Of a stretch of 5,359 bases of DNA, positions 1 to 4,846 are shown one piece after another. The position numbers and the translations under genes were made by a program. Below the pieces are notes generated by a model that was not told where the DNA came from, searched no databases, and saw only the letters and a program-made list of their open reading frames with translations. Position 1 is the first letter of the stretch; each line of letters opens with the position of its first letter. Source of the stretch: DAOVQB01 sp023128935 (GTDB lineage Bacteria; Eisenbacteria; RBG-16-71-46; CAIMUX01; WJJG01); contig DAOVQB010000250.1 in assembly GCA_030628905.1 (NCBI GenBank), forward strand, positions 1 through 5,359, read 5' to 3'.

Positions 1-1025
1 GCACAGGCTATCACAAGCCCGCCGGGGCACGTACAGAAGCTGTAACAACTGCGCGTGTCGTGTCCACCCTTCCATGTCATGCGAAAGCTGGCGCTTCCGA
101 GCGACGACTCTAAGGCCCATCGTCCATATTGGGCCCAGTCGATCCTGCGCTGAGGGAGTTCCAAACGTACGCCAATGGCGAACGGTTTTGCTTCGAGAGG
201 TACGGCCTTCTGGCCGAGCATGTGGTAGACATCCCGTGCGCTGTGCCCGGTGGCGAGGAAGCATGCATCCGTTCTGTGTTCGGTTCCTGAGACGACAACC
301 CCGCGTAGCGTACCGTCCTCGGCACCTACGTCATCGAGTCGGGCGTTGAATTGAACTTCGCCCCCTACCTCCACAATGCGTTGACGAAGCGCGGGGATGA
401 TCTCCGTGAGTACGTCGCTTCCGATGTGCGGTTCAGCGTCGATGAGAATATCAGGCGATGCGCCGCAGGCAACGAGTGTCTCGAAGAAGTACCGTATGGC
501 GGACCGATCCTTGGACCGCGCCGTCAGTTTTCCGTCGGAGAACAGCCCTGCTCCGCCCTCTCCGTAGAGTACGTTGCTCTCCGGATTGAGGAGCGCTTGC
601 CGCCAGAACGCCTCAACCTGAGGCTGTCGCGTTTCGGTCTGTGCCCCGCGTTCAACCAGAAGCGGGCGGCAACTGGCTTCGGCCAGTATGAGCGCCGTCA
701 TCAGACCCGCAGGGCCGGCACCGACTATGACAGGACGATGAGCAATGGCTCGTGTGGGTCTCGCTACTGGCCGCGGATCCGACTCCTGGACCATGTCCAC
801 TTGGCCGGGCGTGAGAGCCAGAGACGTTTCACCCTCGTAGGACACCTCTGCCGACAGAACGTAGAGCGGAGGGCGATCCTTCTTACGGGCGTCGATCGAT
901 CGCCGCAGGATTTCAACGTTGCCGAGATCCGTTTCTTGCGCTCCCAGCCGTCGTGCGATGGCGTGCAAGACGTCCTCGGGCGTGTACTCAAGTTTCATAA
1001 TGATCTGGTTGATACGAAGTCTCAT
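1..1025 (-). CDS. COG2509-type FAD-dependent dehydrogenase, C-terminus cut off by window edge
   Basis: Seen: reading the minus strand from the ATG at 1025-1023 gives 341 open codons that run off the left edge. Residues 1-95 form the small N-terminal domain of this family, including RRSIDARKK at 41-49. A Rossmann FAD site follows at 99-127: VIVGAGPAGL, then LLVERG with the acidic E125. The family signature GEGGAGLFSDGKL lies at 155-167 and FCTCPGG at 330-336. Family knowledge: these are predicted cytosolic FAD/NAD(P)-dependent oxidoreductases of unproven substrate, usually about 460-550 residues, so roughly the last third is missing. The start fits because family members open with a similar M-L-R-hydrophobic stretch; an AGGCGG Shine-Dalgarno-like run sits 8 bases upstream. 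The internal Met10 is a less likely start. The gene is divergent from all others here and probably unrelated to them. The family assignment is firm; the biochemical role is unknown. Confidence 0.93.
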   Translation of the reverse strand, partial: MRLRINQIIMKLEYTPEDVLHAIARRLGAQETDLGNVEILRRSIDARKKDRPPLYVLSAEVSYEGETSLALTPGQVDMVQESDPRPVARPTRAIAHRPVIVGAGPAGLMTALILAEASCRPLLVERGAQTETRQPQVEAFWRQALLNPESNVLYGEGGAGLFSDGKLTARSKDRSAIRYFFETLVACGASPDILIDAEPHIGSDVLTEIIPALRQRIVEVGGEVQFNARLDDVGAEDGTLRGVVVSGTEHRTDACFLATGHSARDVYHMLGQKAVPLEAKPFAIGVRLELPQRRIDWAQYGRWALESSLGSASFRMTWKGGHDTRSCYSFCTCPGGLVIAC

Positions 1026-1060
1026 GACAACAGCCGCCTGACAGAACAGAGGATGCACCT

Positions 1061-1088
1061 ATTGTACAGCAAGAAAAGCAATAATGAA
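1061..1088 (-). promoter_or_regulatory. Candidate promoter for the COG2509 gene
   Basis: On the minus strand a good -10 hexamer, TACAAT (1066-1061), lies about 35 bases before the ATG. The best -35 at a 16-base spacing is only TTCATT (1088-1083), which is weak. A predicted start near 1054 would leave a leader of about 29 nt. A short inverted repeat, CTCCT-G-AGGAG (1099-1109), lies just upstream and could be a regulator site, though 11 bp is not strong evidence. Confidence 0.3.
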
Positions 1089-1239
1089 TGGTTCGCGGCT
1101 CCTGAGGAGTGAGGTTCTACGTTACTTCGCATTGCGGTAATGCCGTGGCGCTAGGGATTCTCCCGCGCTCCATCGATGGATGAGCGCAGCTGATCGGCTT
1201 CACATCACGAGAGACCAACTTGGCCAGACATTCGCGAAT

Positions 1240-1268
1240 TTGCCAGAGGATCTACAGGCCTGTAGGCT
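1240..1268 (+). promoter_or_regulatory. Candidate promoter for the DUF5671/pseudopilin-like operon
   Basis: TTGCCA (1240-1245; 5 of 6 against TTGACA) is followed after 17 bases by TAGGCT (1263-1268; a poor -10). Both hexamers and the 17-base spacing are preserved in the second leader copy (2458-2486) while the spacer has diverged. That is the main reason to take this as a promoter. The predicted leader is about 37 nt. An activator may compensate for the weak -10 (inference). Confidence 0.4.
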
Positions 1269-1297
1269 GGCTCGGAAGCACTGCCATCAACGAAGAA

Positions 1298-1306
1298 AAG
1301 GAAGGG
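1298..1306 (+). promoter_or_regulatory. Shine-Dalgarno that fixes the DUF5671 start
   Basis: AAGGAAGGG ends 5 bases before the ATG at 1312. The frame stays open back to an ATG at 1180, but that start has no ribosome site and would add 44 residues unlike the family, so 1312 is preferred. Confidence 0.8.
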
Positions 1307-1311
1307 TGAAC

Positions 1312-1962
1312 ATGGCCATCAATGAGGAGCTGCTAAACTTCGTCAGGGATGCCTTGGCACGCGGCCTATCGCGCGCGGAGATTGAGGACGCCCTGCTGCA
1401 AGCGGGCTGGAGACCGGACCAAGTGAAGAGTGCACTTGATGCTTTTGCCCAAGTTGATGAATTCCCGATCCCGGTACCGAAACCCAAGCCGTACCTCTCG
1501 GCACGCGAAGCGTTCATGTATCTCGTGCTGTTCACTACGTTGTATCTCACCACCTTCAACCTGGGGCGCCTCATCTTTCAGTTCATCAACCTTGGTTTTC
1601 CAGACGCTGCTGAATTCATCGGTTACGTCGAATCCGCACGGCAAGCGATCCGCTTTTCTGTGGCATCCCTTATCATCGCCTTCCCGATATTCCTGTATTT
1701 ATCCCTGTTGATCGGCCGCGCCATCAGGCGCGACCCCAGCAAGCGCGCCTCCAAAGTTCGCAAGTGGCTGACGTATATGACCCTATTCGTCGCCGCCGGC
1801 GTGATCATCGGTGACCTGACAGCTCTCGTTTACAGCTTCTTGGGCGGAGAGCTGAGCCTACGCTTTGCGCTGAAGGTAGTGACCGTCGGCGTCATTGCAG
1901 GTGGGATCTTCGGCTACTACCTGTGGGATCTGCGACAGGAAGAACGGGAGGCCAAGACGTGA
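1312..1962 (+). CDS. DUF5671-family integral membrane protein with N-terminal UBA-like helical segment
   Basis: Seen: 216 residues. Residues 1-48 form a compact helical segment (SRAEIEDALLQAGW, then DQVKSALDAF) resembling a UBA-like fold. A proline-rich linker (50-60) follows. Four hydrophobic segments then run at about 65-95, 113-136, 151-176 and 187-206, separated by conserved-looking basic and acidic stretches (RRDPSKRASKVRKWLTY at 138-154, FLGGELSLRF at 176-185, YYLWDLRQEE at 202-211). Family knowledge: this pattern is typical of DUF5671, membrane proteins of unknown function. The tail is charged, so probably cytoplasmic. The stop overlaps the next gene's start by four bases, implying coupled translation and a joint envelope role. 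Reading 1-48 as a protein-binding module is inference; the family call is strong. Confidence 0.85.
   Translation: MAINEELLNFVRDALARGLSRAEIEDALLQAGWRPDQVKSALDAFAQVDEFPIPVPKPKPYLSAREAFMYLVLFTTLYLTTFNLGRLIFQFINLGFPDAAEFIGYVESARQAIRFSVASLIIAFPIFLYLSLLIGRAIRRDPSKRASKVRKWLTYMTLFVAAGVIIGDLTALVYSFLGGELSLRFALKVVTVGVIAGGIFGYYLWDLRQEEREAKT
1946..1951 (+). promoter_or_regulatory. Shine-Dalgarno selecting the GTG start at 1959
   Basis: GGGAGG lies 7 bases before the GTG that overlaps the upstream TGA. It supports this GTG over the in-frame ATG at 1923, which sits deep inside the DUF5671 gene. Confidence 0.75.
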
Positions 1963-2405
1963 GGAAATCTCGTAAGGACCTCATCAATGCGACAGTCATC
2001 ATTGTTGTTGCCACCGTCGTCGTTGCAGCGGTGATCGGCGGGATCATCTTGCTTGACTCACCGGCTCAGGAGCGCTTGCGTCGACTGGACGAACGTCGAG
2101 TGGACGACCTGCGTGAACTTGCCTACGCGGTAGACGTCTACTGGACACGCGAGGGAACCCTCCCGTCTTCGCTGGAAGAGCTTTCGAACGAGCGAGGGTA
2201 TTACGAAGAGCTAGTTGACCCCGAAACCGGCGAGCCCTACGAGTACCGTGTACTCAGCGGCAACACCTACGAGCTGTGCGCGCAGTTCGCGCGCGATACC
2301 GCAGAAGAGCAAGATAGATTCTACAAGGATTATTGGGCCCATGGTCCAGGCAGGCAGTGCTTCGAGCTAGAAGCACGGGATGTCAACCGAGTGATCGACC
2401 GATAA
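1959..2405 (+). CDS. Single-pass membrane protein, pseudopilin-like (GspG-like periplasmic part)
   Basis: Seen: 148 residues from a GTG overlapping the upstream stop. A basic N-terminus (RKSRK) precedes one hydrophobic helix at 11-32. A helical stretch rich in Arg, Asp and Glu (36-57) comes next, then DVYWTREGTLPSSLEEL (58-74), DPETGEPYEYR (87-97) and GNTYELCAQF (101-110). Two cysteines (106, 134) could form a disulfide outside the cytoplasm. Family knowledge: the 'YW-G-LP-SLEEL' and 'DP-TG-PYEYR' patterns are like the globular part of type II secretion pseudopilins. The prepilin peptidase motif (G then F-T-L-I-E) is absent, so it is probably not processed or assembled as a pilin. Tight coupling suggests a partner of the DUF5671 protein. 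The exact function is unknown. Confidence 0.75.
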   Translation: MRKSRKDLINATVIIVVATVVVAAVIGGIILLDSPAQERLRRLDERRVDDLRELAYAVDVYWTREGTLPSSLEELSNERGYYEELVDPETGEPYEYRVLSGNTYELCAQFARDTAEEQDRFYKDYWAHGPGRQCFELEARDVNRVIDR

Positions 2406-2450
2406 GGCGCGCCGCTTCCCGATGTCCATGAATGATTAGGCGAGTGACTG

Positions 2451-2546
2451 CGCGGATTTGCCAGAAGTATCTTATGTCTATAGGCTGTCGTTCGACAGTG
2501 CCAATGATAAGTTGAACGAAGACAAAGGAAGGGCGAAGTACATGGG
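2451..2546 (+). repeat. Leader repeat, copy 2, without the matching gene
   Basis: This is homologous to 1233-1315 (shared blocks described there) and ends in the same AAGGAAGGG ribosome site and an ATGGG. No DUF5671 gene follows: the ATG opens only a ten-codon frame (MGVAIVMMSS, 2542-2574) before TAG. It therefore looks like a promoter-leader duplicated or left behind by rearrangement, now lying in front of the UPF0145 gene. Confidence 0.6.
2458..2498 (+). promoter_or_regulatory. Candidate promoter with adjoining palindrome, upstream of the UPF0145 gene
   Basis: TTGCCA (2458-2463), 17 bases, then TAGGCT (2481-2486) repeats the arrangement before the DUF5671 gene. A perfect 14-bp palindrome, CTGTCGTTCGACAG (2485-2498), overlaps the end of the -10, where a repressor could bind. 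The palindrome is absent from copy 1. If used, this promoter would give the UPF0145 mRNA a leader of about 150 nt containing the ten-codon frame and the stem-loop repeat. Confidence 0.35.
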
Positions 2547-2613
2547 TGTAGCGATTGTGATGATGAGCTCATAGTGGCGCTATACAGCCGATTTGCACGC
2601 GAATTATGGCTAG
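2543..2613 (+). repeat. 71-bp spacer repeat, copy 1, with stem-loop
   Basis: This matches 3257-3327 without gaps at 57 of 71 bases, and the core 2573-2595 is identical over 23 bases. At 2586-2611 it can fold as AGCCGATT, an 8-base loop, AATT, an unpaired AT, then GGCT. The 8-bp stem has one G-T wobble. It ends 29 bases before the UPF0145 start codon. Confidence 0.75.
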
Positions 2614-2631
2614 CTGACATCTTGGCAATTT

Positions 2632-2638
2632 AAGGAGG
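2632..2638 (+). promoter_or_regulatory. Strong Shine-Dalgarno for the UPF0145 gene
   Basis: AAGGAGG is a near-perfect anti-16S match, but only 4 bases separate it from the ATG at 2643, a little tight. It fixes the start. Confidence 0.85.
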
Positions 2639-2642
2639 AATT

Positions 2643-3212
2643 ATGAAAATACTTCGACATGTTGGCTCGCTGGCTTTCGTGCTTGGGCTCTTCACAGCGC
2701 TCTTTGCCGGGATGCCTTGGTACATCTACCACGATCCCGCTTTGCCCTGGTGGCTGAAGATCGCAGTCTACTGCCTTCTGGGAGGTATCCTGCTGGTCCT
2801 GCTGACGGTAGCCATTGAACAGCGGAAAGGAAAGGCTCTAGTGGAGGAACCCCACCCCTCTGAGTCCCGGCCTCGGATGTTGCTCCAGAATTCTCCAGAA
2901 GTCCCTGGCTGCGAGATCACCGAGAATCTGGGTTTGGTCAAAGGACACACTATTTTTGCCATCTGGCTTGGAAAGGACCTCTCTGCCCTGGTGCGACTGG
3001 TTCTTGGCGGTGAGCTGACTGAGTACACGGAGATGATGGGACGGGCTCGCACTATAGCTACTGATAGGATGATCGGCCAGGCTGAGGAGCTGGAGGCTGA
3101 CGCGATTATCAATGTCCGCTATATGACCACTAGCGTCATCGGTAGTGCCGCTGAACTTTTGGCCTACGGCACAGCCGTCAAGTTCGGAAAAACGAAGGGA
3201 CACATACCCTAA
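2643..3212 (+). CDS. UPF0145 (YbjQ-like) domain protein with two N-terminal membrane helices
   Basis: Seen: 189 residues. Two hydrophobic helices lie at about 8-29 and 38-57, then a short charged linker (60-78). A UPF0145 domain fills about 79-181: LLQNSPEVPGCEITENLGLV (80-99), GGELTEYTEMM (122-132), R-x-x-A-x-x-R-M then EELEADAIINVRY (148-160) and AELLAYGTAVKF (169-181). Family knowledge: the stand-alone domain is about 105 residues, forms pentameric rings and has been called putative heavy-metal binding, although the cellular role is unknown. Here a membrane anchor precedes it, so the domain is probably held at the membrane face (inference). Oddity: the last residues, KTKGHIP, extend past the usual domain end, and their codons (from 3194) belong to a sequence repeated at 3823-3842, so the tail may derive from spacer DNA. 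Confidence 0.9.
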   Translation: MKILRHVGSLAFVLGLFTALFAGMPWYIYHDPALPWWLKIAVYCLLGGILLVLLTVAIEQRKGKALVEEPHPSESRPRMLLQNSPEVPGCEITENLGLVKGHTIFAIWLGKDLSALVRLVLGGELTEYTEMMGRARTIATDRMIGQAEELEADAIINVRYMTTSVIGSAAELLAYGTAVKFGKTKGHIP

Positions 3213-3214
3213 TT
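3194..3214 (+). repeat. Short repeat across the UPF0145 stop codon
   Basis: GAAGGGACACATACC followed by CTAATT recurs at 3823-3842 with one substitution and one base less. Here it encodes the last residues and stop of the UPF0145 protein; at the other site it is non-coding. A second shared block, ATTACTGARGC, follows at 3238-3248 and 3840-3850. Two linked blocks in the same order make chance less likely. Confidence 0.55.
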
Positions 3215-3256
3215 CGCAAGAATCAGAGCTCCCCCCTATTACTGAGGCGCGGTGAT

Positions 3257-3327
3257 TGGGAATGGCCAGTATGATGATGTGCGCACAGTGGCGCTATACA
3301 GCCGATTTGTCCACTAATCATGGCTAG
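3257..3327 (+). repeat. 71-bp spacer repeat, copy 2, with stem-loop
   Basis: This is the partner of 2543-2613. The same stem-loop lies at 3300-3325: AGCCGATT, an 8-base loop, AATC, an unpaired AT, then GGCT. The loop sequence differs almost entirely from copy 1, while stem and loop lengths are kept. The one stem difference (C here, T in copy 1) keeps pairing with G. An 18-codon frame from the ATG at 3271 (MMMCAQWRYTADLSTNHG) ends at the repeat's last TAG, but copy 1 has a stop in that frame. It ends 18 bases before the next start codon. Confidence 0.75.
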
Positions 3328-3345
3328 AGAGGATAGAAGGCTCGG

Positions 3346-3810
3346 ATGAACCTAGCGAACAGACTCCTTGAGATTGCCCAAGAACTCGTTGCAAATACCC
3401 CTGACTTCTTCCGGGTCAAGGGGCCAGGGGCAGGTGACCGTGCGACGAACGCCTTTATGGATAGTCTGCGCGATCTAGCAAGCCAAGAGTTCGGTTCAGA
3501 CTACGCTGAGCAGGTGATCTGTGGCGACAACGGCTTTCGTGTGGACTATTACTTCCCTTCAGACGCAACGATTGTCGAAGTGGCACTCGGGCTTCCGAAA
3601 CCCAAGACTGAGTTCGAGCGAGATGTCTTGAAGGCGATCATGGCCAAGGAGGCCGGGCATGACGTGGCACGGCTAGTGTTCATATCGAAGCCGGGCGCTC
3701 GTAAGAAGTGCTCGCAACCTGGCAGGCTTGCGATAGTCGACTGGTTGCTGCGAAATCACGGCATAGCAACTGAAGTGCACGAACTTGAGGAGCGCGACGC
3801 CGGGAAATGA
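3346..3810 (+). CDS. Unrecognised 154-residue protein, faint PD-(D/E)XK-nuclease-like core
   Basis: I do not recognise the family with confidence. Seen: a soluble 154-residue protein with no signal peptide or membrane helix. It has an N-terminal helix (1-17), a second helix near 34-48, then FRVDYYFP (64-71) and ATIVEVALGLPKP (74-86), a long helix FERDVLKAIMAKEAG (90-104), a strand ARLVFISKPGA (108-118) and a C-terminal helix-strand (126-147). A strand with Asp66 followed by a strand with Glu77, then a helix, resembles the order of PD-(D/E)XK nucleases. The expected Lys two after the Glu is Ala79, so catalysis is doubtful unless a nearby lysine (84 or 86) substitutes. The start is supported by GAAGG (3336-3340), 5 bases upstream. 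It stands alone between two repeated spacers. A nucleic-acid or defence role is speculation. Confidence 0.7.
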   Translation: MNLANRLLEIAQELVANTPDFFRVKGPGAGDRATNAFMDSLRDLASQEFGSDYAEQVICGDNGFRVDYYFPSDATIVEVALGLPKPKTEFERDVLKAIMAKEAGHDVARLVFISKPGARKKCSQPGRLAIVDWLLRNHGIATEVHELEERDAGK

Positions 3811-3822
3811 AGGGACGGAAAT

Positions 3823-3850
3823 GAAGGAACACATACCTAATTACTGAAGC
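3823..3850 (+). repeat. Partial spacer-module copy before the DinB-type gene
   Basis: The segment carries both short blocks seen after the UPF0145 gene (3194-3214 and 3238-3248) but lacks the roughly 23 bases lying between them there. It sits 13 bases after the preceding stop codon. Confidence 0.5.
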
Positions 3851-3865
3851 AGACTGTGTGTGGCA

Positions 3866-3883
3866 GCCATTATGACGATGAGC
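3866..3883 (+). repeat. Repeat fragment forming the start-codon region of the DinB-type gene
   Basis: GCCATTATGACGATGAGC matches 2551-2568 and 3265-3282 at 15 of 18 bases each. All three preserve an RTGAYGATG run in the same register. Here, uniquely, the two ATGs lead into a long gene, so the repeat supplies the first codons (M-T-M-S). Confidence 0.45.
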
Positions 3884-4663
3884 AAGCTTGAATCGAGCCA
3901 ACCCCTTGTCCTCGACCTCCTAGTGGAGGATGCAGGAAGCCTAGGCTGCTTAGTGCACATCCCCACACTGCCCGGCCTGAACTTCCGTGTTGAGGAAACA
4001 TCGGATCTGAAAGGCACTGCCCTTGCTCGAATCCCCGAATACACGCGCTGGCTCCTGTCGGAGGATCTCGGCGACCTAACGTCCGAGACTATGTTGCTGA
4101 CGCATCTCCTGCAAACGGGCAACCTGAACAACCTTCAGGTGGTCGAAACGGAGCATCTAGCAGGATCTCCGGTATGGATATCGGGGAACCCGGCCGTCCT
4201 CTTTCAATCCGATCGTCGTCCGCTAGATGATGATGCTGTCGTTTCCCACCTCCGCTTCACCCGCCAAGTTCTGGAGGAGATACGAGAGCTGGCTAAGTCC
4301 CTATCCTCAGCACAGCGTGCCCGGAGCCCGGAACCCGATCGACGCTCTGTGGACGAGACACTGACCCACATCGGCAACTGCATCTGGTGGTATTGCTCAC
4401 GTATCGACGATGAGCTTCCGGAGCCCGATGATATCTCTGACGAATCGCCCCTGGATCGGATCGACCGCGTCTTCGCCGATGCGGAGACGTACCTGTTGAG
4501 CGTCCCTCTGTCCACGCGTGCGACTGTTCACATTCCAACTCGGTTCCCCACCGAAGATCCGCAAGAGCAATGGACGCACACGAAAGTCTGCCGCCGCCAG
4601 GTGGAACACGTCTGGGAGCACTTACCCGGCCTCTTGCCTGGGGTCCTGCGGCCAAGCCTGTGA
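3872..4663 (+). CDS. HicB-like N-terminal domain fused to DinB-like domain
   Basis: Seen: 263 residues from the ATG at 3872. GTG at 3860 (four residues more) and ATG at 3878 are alternatives, and none has a clear Shine-Dalgarno. Residues 12-70 follow the HicB-like plan: strand LVLDLLVED, strand LGCLVHIPTLPGL (24-36), strand NFRVEETSD (37-45), then a helix with IPEYTRWL (54-61). After a variable middle, residues 120-258 form a helical DinB-like bundle. HIGNCIWWYCSR (165-176) carries the first likely metal ligand, His165. The C-terminal helix KVCRRQVEHVWEH (238-250) carries His246 and His250. Family knowledge: DinB/YfiT proteins are metal-binding four-helix bundles, several acting as thiol-dependent enzymes; HicB folds usually bind a HicA toxin. 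No HicA is beside it, so an antitoxin role is not supported. Substrate unknown. Confidence 0.8.
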   Translation: MTMSKLESSQPLVLDLLVEDAGSLGCLVHIPTLPGLNFRVEETSDLKGTALARIPEYTRWLLSEDLGDLTSETMLLTHLLQTGNLNNLQVVETEHLAGSPVWISGNPAVLFQSDRRPLDDDAVVSHLRFTRQVLEEIRELAKSLSSAQRARSPEPDRRSVDETLTHIGNCIWWYCSRIDDELPEPDDISDESPLDRIDRVFADAETYLLSVPLSTRATVHIPTRFPTEDPQEQWTHTKVCRRQVEHVWEHLPGLLPGVLRPSL

Positions 4664-4799
4664 ATCCCCCTAGAACAGTGTGATCTGCCTGTTGCCGAAG
4701 AGGTCTTCAGGGAGGTCGAGGAGCGGGGTAGCGAACAAGCGATGGGCAGGAGCCGTTTCTGGATGATGTGCATGCAGTCAATCGCGGCATCGAATGTCC

Positions 4800-4828
4800 T
4801 TGGCAAAAGGATAAAAGCGATGTATACT
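4800..4828 (+). promoter_or_regulatory. Strong sigma70-like promoter of the AAA_14 ATPase gene
   Basis: TTGGCA (4800-4805) and TATACT (4823-4828) each match consensus at 5 of 6, with the ideal 17-base spacer. Transcription should start about 7 bases after the -10, near 4835-4836, which is the gene's ATG. No Shine-Dalgarno can therefore be present and the mRNA is predicted to be leaderless. Confidence 0.7.
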
Positions 4829-4846
4829 GTCCTTCATGGAAGGACA
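4828..4846 (+). promoter_or_regulatory. Perfect 19-bp palindrome centred on the ATPase start codon, probable operator
   Basis: TGTCCTTC-ATG-GAAGGACA is a perfect 8+8 inverted repeat whose three-base centre is the ATG. It begins at the last base of the -10, so a dimeric repressor bound here would block the promoter. On RNA, a start within the palindrome would leave only the ATG and right arm, so a DNA operator is more likely than an RNA hairpin. The regulator is unknown; autoregulation by the ATPase is a guess. Confidence 0.6.

Larger units (their letters stand above)
1233..1315 (+). repeat. Leader repeat, copy 1 (upstream region and start of the DUF5671 gene)
   Basis: This segment aligns with 2451-2546. 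Shared blocks are CGCGRATTTGCCAGA at the left, TAGGCTG at identical spacing, then a purine-rich AACGAAGA..AAGGAAGGG block and CATGG at the right. The middle is more diverged, and copy 2 is longer by a few small insertions. The conserved blocks coincide with a candidate promoter and the Shine-Dalgarno/start region, so it reads as a duplicated promoter-leader unit. Confidence 0.6.

Noticed and set aside
351..1112. 253-codon open frame on the plus strand
   Set aside because: It lies antisense to the COG2509 gene, whose minus-strand translation carries clear FAD-binding and family motifs. The plus-strand product is Arg/Cys-rich and has no recognisable domain.
1129..1143. GCATT-N5-AATGC hairpin as a terminator
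   Set aside because: Only a 5-bp stem with no T-run on either side, located between divergent promoters where no terminator is expected.
1180..1311. Upstream extension of the DUF5671 gene to the ATG at 1180
   Set aside because: No ribosome site at 1180, an un-family-like 44-residue addition, and a good Shine-Dalgarno at 1298-1306 for the ATG at 1312. The segment is also part of the duplicated non-coding leader.
2768..3203. Two minus-strand frames of 114 and 121 codons
   Set aside because: Both are antisense to the UPF0145 gene, which has strong family motifs and a strong Shine-Dalgarno.
3271..3327. 18-codon peptide gene in repeat copy 2
   Set aside because: Copy 1 has a stop in the aligned frame, differences outside the core are not biased to third positions, and there is no ribosome site. 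Structure explains the conservation better.
3194..3345. Integron-type attC sites in the spacers
   Set aside because: Single genes separated by related spacers suggested a cassette array. The GTTRRRY/RYYYAAC end boxes do not flank the module, and no integrase is in the window.
4761..4777. Fourth copy of the spacer repeat
   Set aside because: GATGATGTGC matches 3273-3282 of the 71-bp repeat exactly, but similarity fades within about 15 bases and the core is absent; it may be chance.
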